A DNA stretch of 20,640 nt from Coptodactyla brooksi (taxonomy: Eukaryota > Arthropoda > Insecta > Coleoptera > Scarabaeidae): positions 1 through 20,640 of the forward strand of contig JAWQRM010000657.1 in the NCBI GenBank assembly GCA_033557675.1, in the 5' to 3' direction. Both the position numbers and the translations under genes were made by a program. Within the stretch, counting starts at the first letter, position 1. Each line of letters opens with the position of its first letter. A model generated the notes under the pieces. The model worked only from the letters and a program-made list of their open reading frames with translations. It was not told the origin of the DNA and did no database searches. Below are positions 9,728 through 17,921 of this stretch, piece by piece.

Positions 9728-10102
9728 ATGGCTTGGAAATTTAAGAATAACATTAAATCATTTTCGTATATTGCAGTCTTGGCATATTTTCAACAACTGT
9801 CAGTTAGAATTGAACCGTCTTCCATTAAAAAAACTATATCAACGGATGTAATGGATGAATTGATTGTATTTCTATTTCTTGTATTTCTTTATAGAACTAT
9901 AGCTAAAACTGCACTTTTATTTATAAGTCAGTATGATAAATTAAAAAGTACAATGTTATCTGAACCTGAAAATTTATTTCATATTTATCATTACAAACGC
10001 ATTGTGCACGAGATACGTGAGATTTTTTCTTTGTGGTATGGTAATTCCGCAAAGCAGCGGTTTTCAATCTTTCAGTATTTGTCATCCAATGTTCAGTCAT
10101 AA
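9728..10102 (+). other. Open frame of 124 codons, unrecognised; 3' end lies in hAT element
   Basis: This runs from an ATG to a stop at 10100-10102, but the last 16 codons are inside the hAT terminal sequence that begins at 10055. If this ever was a gene, the insertion truncated it. The product has one hydrophobic stretch (IVFLFLVFLYRTIAKTALLF) and no motif I recognise. The T-rich run ending TTCTTTATAG near 9892 also looks like a splice acceptor. It is probably a chance open frame or a gene remnant. Confidence 0.15.
10047..10054. repeat. Left target-site duplication of the hAT element
   Basis: CCGCAAAG directly precedes the left terminal repeat. The right partner is TTGTAAAG (11805-11812). 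Five of eight bases match, and all three differences are C-to-T changes. Eight bases is the hAT rule. Confidence 0.6.
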
Positions 10103-11804
10103 TTTTCATCATGTATACAATAATAATGTATTTTGAGTATTTTGGGGCTAAAGATACATTATGATCTTAATTACAAGCCTTACAAATTACTAAGAATAAG
10201 TATATTTATTGCCGTTTGGCAATTCAGGGTATTAAATATTCACGGTTGTAAATTTACATAGAATCATAATACAAGTGCACATACGAGAGTGGTTCCGAAA
10301 ACAAAATCAAGAAAGTATTCCGAAGAATACTTAAATTTTGAGTTTATGAGTACTGACACAACTGTAGTAGGCCCCTGTGTGTCGTTTGTTCAAAAATTTT
10401 GGCAACAGTCTGCATGAAACCTAATAAACTTAAACGGTATTTGCAAACGCTTCATAGCTTCTTCGAATTAAAATTAAAGTCATATGATAAGTAAAAATCA
10501 TTAAAAAAGACTGTGAATGAAAAAGCTTTACTTGCCTCTTACAAAGTTTGAAATAAAATAGTCCAGATATAAAAACTGTCACACCTTTGGTGAAGAGCTT
10601 ATTTTACCATCTGTAATTGAGATTGTAGAAACTATGTTTGGAGATAATTTTGACAAACAATTGCAGTCCATACCTCAAATGATACTGTTATCAATCGAAT
10701 TGGCGATACAGCTGAAAATGAACATCATCCACTTTTTGGGAAATCACGTAACAAATTGTTTTCAGCTATATCAACAAAGATGTTCACTTCATTGCCTATA
10801 TTGGATTTTGGAATGGTATGTCAACAGTAGTAGAACTACTTTTCTGCAAACCAACAGAACTCGAAGCAACAACACTGGAAATATTTTTGGAATCTTCTTT
10901 GAAAGATTCCAAAGCATACTTATGAAACAAAAATCTCTACTGTGTGTTTGGACACATTGTATGCTCCACAGGGAACTTCTGGCTTTCAAAGGAATGAGTC
11001 CTAGTCTGAATATTGTGCTAACTACGGTTGTAACCGTAGTAAATTATATAAAAATGATTATACCTCTAAAATCTATTCTGCACTTTGTAAAGACATGGGT
11101 GCTTGGTCGATATATGCGAAAAATTAAATACTTTAAATCTTCACCTCCAAGGAGCAAATACACATATGTTGGATACGAGTGATAAAGTTGGTGCTTTTTG
11201 TGGAAAATTGCAATTGTGGAGCAAAAAAACCTTTAAATATTTGCAAATGTGAATGAATGTGTTAAAATTTACAAAGCGAAAGAACAACATGTGAAAGTTG
11301 CTTATAAACTATTGAAAATCATTTAGCCATGCTGGCAAAGAATTTTTAAAAGTATTTTCTTGCTGACGACAACTTGATAGCACCTGACGAGTGGATTATG
11401 GATTTCAAAATACTCCCAAAGGGCTCTCAACTGCCGAAGAAGAAATCTTCATAGACTTCACGACAAGTGACGAAATCAAAGGACAATTTAGTGCGATGTC
11501 ACCCTTTGAATTTTAGGCAGGGGTGACTAAACATAGAACAAGAATTCAGAGTGTCTATCTAATATTAAATTTTCGAAAACCTTTGCTCTGCAAGACAGTC
11601 CCAAGAGAGTTACTAATAATTATTAAAATTCTTTTTAATTTAGTATTAACAAGTTAATTATTAAATACATTGTGTAGTATCCTATTTATAAGTGTAAATC
11701 TGTATTTTTAATATTTTATTTTCAATATTTTAATATGCTCGCATCCCCACATTAATATTATCATGCCCCCTTAGGGTGGTGCACCCCACAAGTTGAGGAT
11801 CGCG
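10055..11804 (+). mobile_element. hAT DNA transposon, full length with both ends, inactive
   Basis: The left end begins CAGCGGTTTTCAATCTTT. The right end, reverse-complemented, begins CGCGATCCTCAACTTGT, the same terminal repeat with one base missing and a few changes; both resemble the hAT consensus CAGNGGTTCTCAACCTT. A degraded 8-base target duplication flanks the 1750-base element. The interior carries an eroded ZBED/SCAND3-type transposase in the plus direction (separate entry). Frameshifts and stops make it non-autonomous now. Confidence 0.8.
10300..11590 (+). pseudogene. hAT transposase pseudogene (ZBED5/SCAND3-like)
   Basis: Fragments in several frames line up in family order. First is a KYSEEYLNFEF start with a broken BED zinc finger: first Cys kept, second changed; MKPNKLKRYLQTLH has Tyr where the zinc His is expected. 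Then ALLASYKV, EELI and METMFGDNF-like, and SIPQ...DTVINRIGD-like segments. Next, HCMLHRELLAFKGMSPSLN with VVTVVNYIK, then ALCKDMGAW, then LHLQGANTHMLDTSDKVGAF followed by KLQLW. Finally AEEEIFIDFTTSDEIKGQF and AMSPFEF, then a stop where Trp is expected. At least four frame changes are needed, so it makes no transposase. The open frame 10634-11182 covers only the middle of it. Confidence 0.75.
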
Positions 11805-11812
11805 TTGTAAAG
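11805..11812. repeat. Right target-site duplication of the hAT element
   Basis: TTGTAAAG, partner of CCGCAAAG at 10047-10054. The three differences are all C in the left copy and T in the right. Confidence 0.6.
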
Positions 11813-12424
11813 TTTCATTTTATAGTTCATATGAATATTGTATACTGTAGGAAGTTTCGAGAACTCTCTTTCGCCTTTCTACTTATACAAAAAGGACACG
11901 AAGATTCTCGAGAGGATCGCACAGAATAATATATAGATAAGCATAAATTTCGGCAGCTTAACGCAGAGTTCATTAAACGATTATAACGTATGCAGCTAAA
12001 TTATTATTCATTGAATTCGCATATTAACAGTTCGATTACTAAATACAGTTTGACTAAAACCTTAATTTGAAGAGTGTTCGATATAAACTATTACAACATT
12101 CCCATCACAAAAAAATATGCTCCAAACATCTCATTATCCTGTTGGTCCCAAGAATACAAAAATATTGCCATGTTTGAAAAATGTTTGCGAAACCATTGGT
12201 AGGCGGAAGTGCTGCTACCAAAAAAGTTGTTTTTCAGTTAAAGTCTGCTGCTAGAGAGCTGCTTGTTGCAATATATTTTGCATTGCAAGAATATCTTGCA
12301 AATACTGTACACTGTATGTGCACTGATATGGTCCAATGAAAAGACCATATAAACAGAATAACTGCTATTGTGCCAAATCATCGACGCAATGCCATTAGCC
12401 AAGCTCCAGCATCTTGGCATCCAG

Positions 12425-12459
12425 CATTTTTCAAAACTCTTCGAGAGTTTTGGAAAATG
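12425..12459. repeat. 16-base hairpin, three-base loop, one mismatch
   Basis: Arms CATTTTTCAAAACTCT and AGAGTTTTGGAAAATG flank TCG (12441-12443); 15 of 16 positions pair. Confidence 0.8.
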
Positions 12460-12830
12460 TCATTGGTAATTCCTAACTTGGATTTTTGGAAAACTTCGCT
12501 AGACCAGAGACTTTCAGACGAACATTTATTGGATTTTTATTCCTTGGCGCTTTAACCTTACGTATGTTGGATGTGACGTTGGAATATTTTAGAAAAAAAA
12601 ACAGAATGCTTTTCTGGTTATTAATAGGAATAAAATAGGACAATATGATAATTTATTTGAGTATCAAAAATCCAAAAGCATGTACAAGGTAGAAATGTGT
12701 ACAATGATTTCGTTACAATCTATTCTAATATTATTCATTTATTCCTTTCTATTTATTTTAGAAAAATAGCCATTACATGTTTATTTGGGGTACAAGCTGA
12801 ACGCCTTATAATTGTGTTTTTTTATTAAAC

Positions 12831-12877
12831 TCGTCTTATATTTATTAACAATAAGTTTATATATAAACATAAGACGA
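12831..12877. repeat. 15-base inverted repeat, 17-base spacer
   Basis: Arms TCGTCTTATATTTAT (12831-12845) and ATAAACATAAGACGA (12863-12877) pair at 14 of 15 positions. The spacer is AT-rich and also partly self-complementary. Confidence 0.7.
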
Positions 12878-13439
12878 TAGTGTATGAATATTTGGTATAA
12901 TTCTGACACTATAAATTAAGAAGCTCCTTCAAGCTTGAGATGGATACAGAGAGGTGATAAGGAATAAAAATGAGATATAAGATAGGTATACTTTGAAAGG
13001 TATACTTTTTAATTTTATATTTGAAAATATAAATATAGTTTTTAATGCATATCTCTCTATACTTTAAAAGGGCGTAGAGAAAGTAAAAATTATGATGACC
13101 TATTGTAACTCACACTTGAATATATGCATCAAATTTATGGTAATTTGAAAAATTAATGTGGGCAATAGAGAACAACTTCGTTTGAATAATCTCCATCTAA
13201 ATCGACCTCGTTACTTTATTATTTTGTTTTATCCTTGAGGCTCGGGGGTTCTATTGTTCTATGCAGGAAACAAGCGAAGAGAAGTAGTGTTCAGTTGTAT
13301 TTAATTTTAAACATAAATTTGGGTCAAAATTCAGCTTACTACCAAATCTATTTTTTACTGTCACTGTAGTAGGAGATCGCAAAGATATGTGATTGAAAAT
13401 AGAGTTGAAAACAACACTGGACGACGATGAATCTTAATT

Positions 13440-14030
13440 TTTATCATTTAACCAAAATTTGCCTAATTCTAATTTGGTAAATTCCATTTTCAATCCTCCA
13501 TCGCAAGATAGTTCTATCTATAAAAATTGTTTTTCATTGCTAGTTGCGGTTCCAAGAATGTTATCCAAAATGAATATAGATTCTTATCTATAGATAAGAT
13601 TTAATAGATAAGAATTAAAGCGTTTAATGTTCTTTAAAGCATTCTTCAAATGTTCTGTCATAAAATGTTCGAAATTAGGAAACTACTGCAGAGTTTTATT
13701 CGAAACAATAATAATCAGTTAATATTTTTAGTAAATGCCCTTATCTTATCGTCTACTGATTGCAAACTTAAATTTAAGTCATTGGATCAATCGAAAATGT
13801 CTGATACGTAGGCTAGTGCTGTGATTCACACGTTAGTTGTTGAAACAACTGGACCTCAGAATGTAACTCAAATAACCTATTTTTTCTTCCATTCTTCCTG
13901 GAGAAAACCATCTCACCTTCGTGTCCAGTAGCAAATGAATGTGGTCACTGCAAATTTTCAATCACCTTGGCAGATTCTTGGAGAAATTGTTTAAATTGTG
14001 CAGGTATATGTTTTCCTGCTAACATGTTTT
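13440..14030 (-). pseudogene. Second hAT transposase relic, minus strand
   Basis: On the minus strand, 13934-13869 reads LLLDTKVRWFSPGRMEEK, matching the family motif 'LL.HTEVRWLSRGRVL..'. Then 13819-13718 reads ALAYVSDIF, a stop, and NDLNLSLQ with VDDKIRAF, matching 'LAYLADIF..LNELNLSLQG...DKI.AF'. Then 13547-13443 reads IELSCDGGLKMEFTKLELGK followed by FWLND, matching 'L.SDS.LK.eF..lsLs.FW'. The order is right and the frames are broken. QFKQFLQESAKVIENLQ near 14010-13957 may be the preceding helix. No terminal repeats were found. It differs enough from the 10055-11804 element to be another hAT family. A palindrome TCTTATCTATAGATAAGA sits inside at 13582-13599. Confidence 0.65.
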
Positions 14031-14267
14031 ATTTACAATTTATGAAGTGCAATTTTTTGTAACCGATTTTACTTTGGTTATAACACCTCTGTATTCTCCT
14101 TTCATGGTATCCATTGCTTCCAGTTTAGGTGGTGGTTCATGTTGATGGTGTCTCACAAAATAAATAATCCTCATTAATCCGCATAATCCTCTTTAATTGT
14201 AGTTAAGGTTTAGGTTTGGTTTGAAAGAATTTCAAATCAGAAAATAATTGAATATTAATGTACTTTG

Positions 14268-14301
14268 TACCTAAAGTGATATTTTCTTATCACTTTAGGT
14301 A
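14268..14301. repeat. Perfect 14-base hairpin, six-base loop
   Basis: Arms TACCTAAAGTGATA and TATCACTTTAGGTA flank TTTTCT (14282-14287) without mismatch. Confidence 0.9.
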
Positions 14302-14424
14302 TTTTGGAAAGCATTTTCTTATCGCCACTCATAGTACATTCTAATTCCTCTGAACTAGAGCTCAATGGTGCAGAAATTGTGAATTTTTGGCCTAGTAACC
14401 AAGTTAAGCAGTGCTACCACTTCA

Positions 14425-14510
14425 CCAAAACCGAAAAAGGTTTTTTGCTCGATGCACGTTTCGCCCCTGACCAAGTCAGCATCACCGGGAGTGATAGAGA
14501 CAATGGTACA
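14425..14510 (-). repeat. Small repeat with hammerhead-like core, copy 1
   Basis: On the minus strand the block contains GGTGATGC, then a TGAC-TTG-GTCA hairpin, GGGGC and GAAACGTGC (14487-14455). The same arrangement recurs at 15690-15775, where the box is a perfect CTGATGA. Flanks also match between copies (e.g. ATCACTCC and ATCGCTCC before the core). The 97-codon plus-strand open frame at 14304-14597 runs antisense through this block and is best explained as its shadow. Activity is doubtful because the CUGAUGA box is altered here. Confidence 0.5.
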
Positions 14511-14614
14511 GAATTTTCAGCAGAGTTTTTGTCAAATGTTGGATTATTAAACCCCGCATCTATGTTCAATAATATTATGCTAACTAAGCCTAATTAATTC
14601 AAGTAAAGTATGTA

Positions 14615-14861
14615 CAGTATTGGCCAAAAGTATATAACATACGTCAGTATTTTCATGTTACATATGAATATAAAATATGAAATTCTGCTTTCGGGTACTT
14701 TTTAGGTTGACCATTTTCTTACTCATTTATATTTTTCGAAACAGCTTAAACTGTGAAATCCAATTTCCATTTCTTCATTAGAAATTAACTTTAGACATAT
14801 TATCTAACTTTAAACTACGTATTTGGGTCTAACATTTGTTATATACTTTTGGCCAGTACTG
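14615..14861. mobile_element. Tc1/mariner-type MITE, 247 bases
   Basis: Terminal inverted repeats of 25 bases at 14615-14639 and 14837-14861 match at 24 of 25 positions, beginning CAGTAYTGGCCAAAAGTATA. The left flank is TA (14613-14614), the target of the Tc1/mariner superfamily; the right flank is CA, one change from TA. There is no coding capacity inside, so it is a non-autonomous deletion derivative. Its well-matched ends suggest it is younger than its neighbours. Confidence 0.85.
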
Positions 14862-14915
14862 CAGCAGTGCTGAGCTTCAATCCCAAAAAATGTCAATCTA
14901 ATGAGACAGTAACAC

Positions 14916-15224
14916 TTATGAGTTCAAGCACATAACGCATATAAGATGAAGACATGTTTTCTTGCAGTATTTCTTCATCTCTTTCCTTGTAAAAACATCC
15001 CATTTTTTACCATAATCAATGACTACTTTTGGTTTCTTTGTTTCAACACCTCGTTCATCTATTAATGCCATGAATATACAAGGAGCAGTGTGACAAATGT
15101 ATTCCAAACGACTTTCATATAGTACACAAAACTTCATTTCAAAAACTTCATATTTGGAAGGAATATACCGCTTCCAAGATACTTTCCATAACCAAAAGCA
15201 GTCATTAATAGAAATATCACATTC
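14916..15224 (-). pseudogene. piggyBac transposase relic with internal deletion
   Basis: One minus-strand frame is open for 102 codons. It begins ECDISINDCFWLWKVSWKRY, then IPSKYEVFEMKFCVLYESRL, matching the piggyBac/PGBD signature 'iSiDEsm..fKGR...kQYiPsK..rfGiKl..L..s..GYi'. It then jumps to KKPKVVIDYGKKWD, which resembles the 'KP.vv.DYN..MGGVD' motif that normally lies some 150 residues later. Both the intervening catalytic region and the usual N- and C-terminal parts are missing. In the first motif, Asn stands where the catalytic Asp is expected, and GVD is lost in the last, so it cannot be active. No TTAA-flanked ends were assigned. Confidence 0.65.
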
Positions 15225-15689
15225 TTAATTTTAGAAAACACTTCTACCATCTTCAAAATATAGAAATTTGTGAAGCAATAACAATCTTTCTAGAGGCAAC
15301 GCTTCGTTAAACATAAGAAAAGGTGCTCATTGACAAATTTTATTACTCCTTACTAAAATAAGTTTTTACAGCGAACGATAATTTTCTATTTATTATATAC
15401 GACGAGTATACACATCAAACGCACTGAAATAGAGTTTTGTTTTGACGTGTGCAGTCGTCAAACGCACTTAACTGGTTAATGCAGTAGGTCCATTACATCT
15501 GTTCATTACTTAGCACAGCATATTCGTAATGGAGCACAGTGAGCCATAATTCTGATCTGTCATATCTGCGTTGGTGGTTATTCCATTTTGGAGATTCTGG
15601 TAGTCAGTGTTGTTATGTATTAATATGATGTTCATGTTTCTGTAGTGGATAACCCAAGAAAGCTGTCACTCAAATTGTTCGACTTTAGG
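15225..15689. other. Intergenic stretch, no gene seen
   Basis: No recognised feature. TCAAACGCACT and TCAAACGCACTTAACT form a short direct repeat near 15415 and 15458. Confidence 0.4.
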
Positions 15690-15775
15690 AATTCTTCCAT
15701 CAAAACTAAAAAGTGTGTGCTTGAAGCACGTTTCGCTAACCAAGTTTGTATCATCAGGAGCGATGAAAAACTCAA
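15690..15775 (-). repeat. Small repeat with hammerhead-like core, copy 2
   Basis: On the minus strand, CTGATGA (15757-15751) is followed by ACAAACTTGGTTAG and then GAAACGTGC, i.e. the box order CUGAUGA - stem II - GAAAC of hammerhead ribozymes. Stem II is weak here (AAC/GUU around UUG, with an A-A mismatch further out) and there is an extra base after the first box, as at 5297-5326. It is homologous over about 80 bases to 14425-14510. No good stem I was found. Confidence 0.5.
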
Positions 15776-16002
15776 TACTAGCTGACTTACAATGTTATTT
15801 ATTCTGAAAAAGCGGTGCCTTATTGCTTTGGCACAATAAATCAGAAGGCAATTAAGTGTTTCTTTAACTTCCTATTATCTTTAAAGCATAGAGCCAATAA
15901 TGTTGAACAAAGTTCCGAGATGATTTAGAGGTTAACTTGTTCAACGAGGAGCCAAAATTTACACAACAAGCGTAAACATACGTCTCCTGTACTAACCTCA
16001 AA
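15776..16002. other. Intergenic stretch, no gene seen
   Basis: No recognised feature. It may contain the 5' end of the transposon whose relic begins near 16003. Confidence 0.35.
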
Positions 16003-16618
16003 ATGCCAGGAAAATGTCTCAATTCGCAGGAACGCAAGCTTATGGAGTTTAATTTTTTTTAGTTTTTGTTCAGTAGGTAAATTCTAGTTTTATCATTAGA
16101 TCTTATAATTCGTATATAAACGAATGAACTTTTGATCACATAAGTCAAAAGCTCATGACTTTGAGTTTTTGAAATAAATTTCTGAGACAATTTCTTTTTG
16201 AAATAAATTTTAGTTATGGTTCCTTAACTACACGATTACCTTTTTCATTTGGGATTAAAGTTTTAAGAAGGACGACAACCGAAGGGCATTATTGAAGACA
16301 CCTAAAATAGTATTAACGAGGGCAACATTTTTGGGGAAGTACATTTGGGGAGAATCTTAATTTTACAATCCCTCGTATTCCGGTATTTTTAGGTAAGATA
16401 TGGATTTTCACGAAAGTAGGTGGAACGCTGTTGTGTGCCAGGACGATAACGTTAAAAGCGTTCGTAAACCCGGAGGATATGATGGAAAACGTTTTATTAC
16501 ACTTCATGCTGGGCATAGTCGTGACATTGTAGAAAATGCAAGTTTAGTGTACAGCACAAAACCTAAATTGTTTGATTTAGAAAACAAAATAATACAAACT
16601 AAGACGAATTTAGCTTAA
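16003..16618 (+). pseudogene. IS630/Tc1-like DDE transposase relic
   Basis: MPGKCLNSQERKLMEF at 16003-16050 looks like the start of a transposase-like protein common in hemipteran genomes ('..LNS.ER.li..vY.yF'). After about 340 eroded bases, the frame 16400-16618 (72 codons) reads HESRWNAVVCQDDNVKSVRK and then GKRFITLHAGHS, matching the catalytic part 'yLDETWvNagHt...W.D..v.s.r......GkrLIilHaGs..GFv' of that family. The first catalytic block is altered (HESRW in place of DETW) and the C-terminal third is absent. The assignment is from motif recall and is moderately secure. Confidence 0.5.
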
Positions 16619-16799
16619 TTGTCATCGGCAACGCTTTATACCACAACATAGAATTAGATAAACAGCCCCTTTCATCATGGAAAATGACTTAAGCTGAGTG
16701 ATTAATTAAACTTTCTGTGTGTAATAAAAATGAGATAAAGGGGAATCCCATATTAATAAATGGTAAAATGCACAGCAAAATTAAAAAAAAAAATCAGGA

Positions 16800-17090
16800 C
16801 ACCACTGGAAATGATAAGATATGTGGAGAAACGATGAAGTATAAGTATCAAGTATCAAGAAAGGAGATCTATCAGACTGCAATAACTATCGAGGGATTAC
16901 CTTCTTAAGTGTCATATACAAGATATTGACAGTTTTGATTAAGGAAAAAATTTCAAAAAAATGCAGAAAAAGTCGTCGGAATCAGTATGGTTTCAAAAAA
17001 GGAATATCCACCACATATGAGGCACGTAAAGACATGAAAAATATTTTCAAAACCCAATGTTGGAAAATGTCTCTTTGGTGACTTCCGTGG
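16800..17090 (+). pseudogene. Non-LTR retrotransposon RT relic (core RT motifs)
   Basis: Frame 16860-17018 is open for 53 codons. It starts KGDLSDCNNYRGITFLSVIY, continues KILTVLIKEKIS and ends NQYGFKKGISTTY. This is the LINE RT signature 'KKGDxxDCNNYRGIxLLxxxYKIlxxIl...i...Q.GFrkgrSTtd'. Downstream, LFGDFRG with a stop may be the 'f.DF..AfD' catalytic block with the aspartates lost. The 63-codon frame at 16717-16908 is an out-of-frame shadow. No upstream endonuclease or downstream tail was found, so the copy is truncated. Confidence 0.7.
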
Positions 17091-17921
17091 ATGATATGAA
17101 ATGTTTTATAACTGTTATGTTATGCTTTATAACTGCACAATTGTAGACTTTATAACTCAACAATTAGATGATTATTATTATTATTATTTATTATCCTTTG
17201 ATAACATTGATCAGCTGTGGATTGTTTGCGTTGACTTAATCTTTACACGACACCCAAAGGTGTTAAATCGCTAGCTCATTGGTGATTTAATGTTTGTTTT
17301 AATAGTTACTTTCTTTGAGAGCTTTTAGAGGAGCTTATAACTTTTAAGAAATTGTCACTTTTAAAAATGTGAAATTGTGACACTTTATAGAATTATCTTA
17401 TTTTAGAGTTGACTTTTATTTTTGTAAGTGTGAAATTTTTGGTTATCCATTGAATTTGTTCGAAGAGAAATGGAGAAACGTTATTGTTGTAAGTTAAAAA
17501 TAGAAGCATGATATTTAAATATATTATTAAGCTAGTGTCTTGTGGTGTTATCAAACCTGTTTATCAAATTTCTGCATGTTAATACCACCATGCCTTGAAA
17601 GATATGAATTTATACAATTAAGTGTCATCATTTTCCAGAAATCATGATCTTAACATGTAGCAAATTTTCATCTTGCAATGTTGAAGATATAATGTTACAA
17701 ATACAATAATAATGTTTCTTTTTGTCAGCTAATGATTTGCAGTGAAAATGTATTGCACAATCAAATACTGTATCTTGAGTTGCATAATTGTACTCAACAA
17801 AGTGAACTAGAAGTTTCACGTAAACATACGAAACCACAAATTATTTGTTTCATTTTGCAGTCACGTAATATGCAAAAATTACATAAGGATCATTATATAT
17901 CATTTTCATTTGTCCCCACTT
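17091..17921. other. Intergenic stretch, no gene seen
   Basis: AT-rich with an (ATT)n microsatellite at about 17169-17193. The right part (17600-17920) may already belong to the duplicated GFAT intron, but the matching sequence would lie left of the window. Confidence 0.4.

Larger units (their letters stand above)
11813..13439. other. Intergenic stretch with imperfect hairpins, no gene seen
   Basis: No gene is supported. A 61-codon open frame at 12370-12555 (with LDQRLSDEHLLDFYSLAL at its end) is protein-like in composition but unrecognised, and overlaps a hairpin at 12425-12459. A second inverted repeat lies at 12831-12877. AGGTATACTTT is directly repeated at about 12984-13009. Confidence 0.4.

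Noticed and set aside
10789..10989. 66-codon minus-strand open frame
   Set aside because: It is antisense to the hAT transposase relic.
14304..14597. 97-codon plus-strand open frame that looks protein-like
   Set aside because: Part of it (about 14425-14510) is a repeat that recurs at 15690-15775, where the frame is not maintained, and the minus strand carries the more meaningful hammerhead-like pattern.
14613..15224. The MITE and piggyBac relic as one element
   Set aside because: The MITE has its own complete terminal repeats at 14615 and 14861, of Tc1 type, and the piggyBac-like frame starts outside them.
16717..16908. 63-codon Lys-rich plus-strand open frame
   Set aside because: The reverse-transcriptase motif is in a different frame of the same bases (16860-17018).
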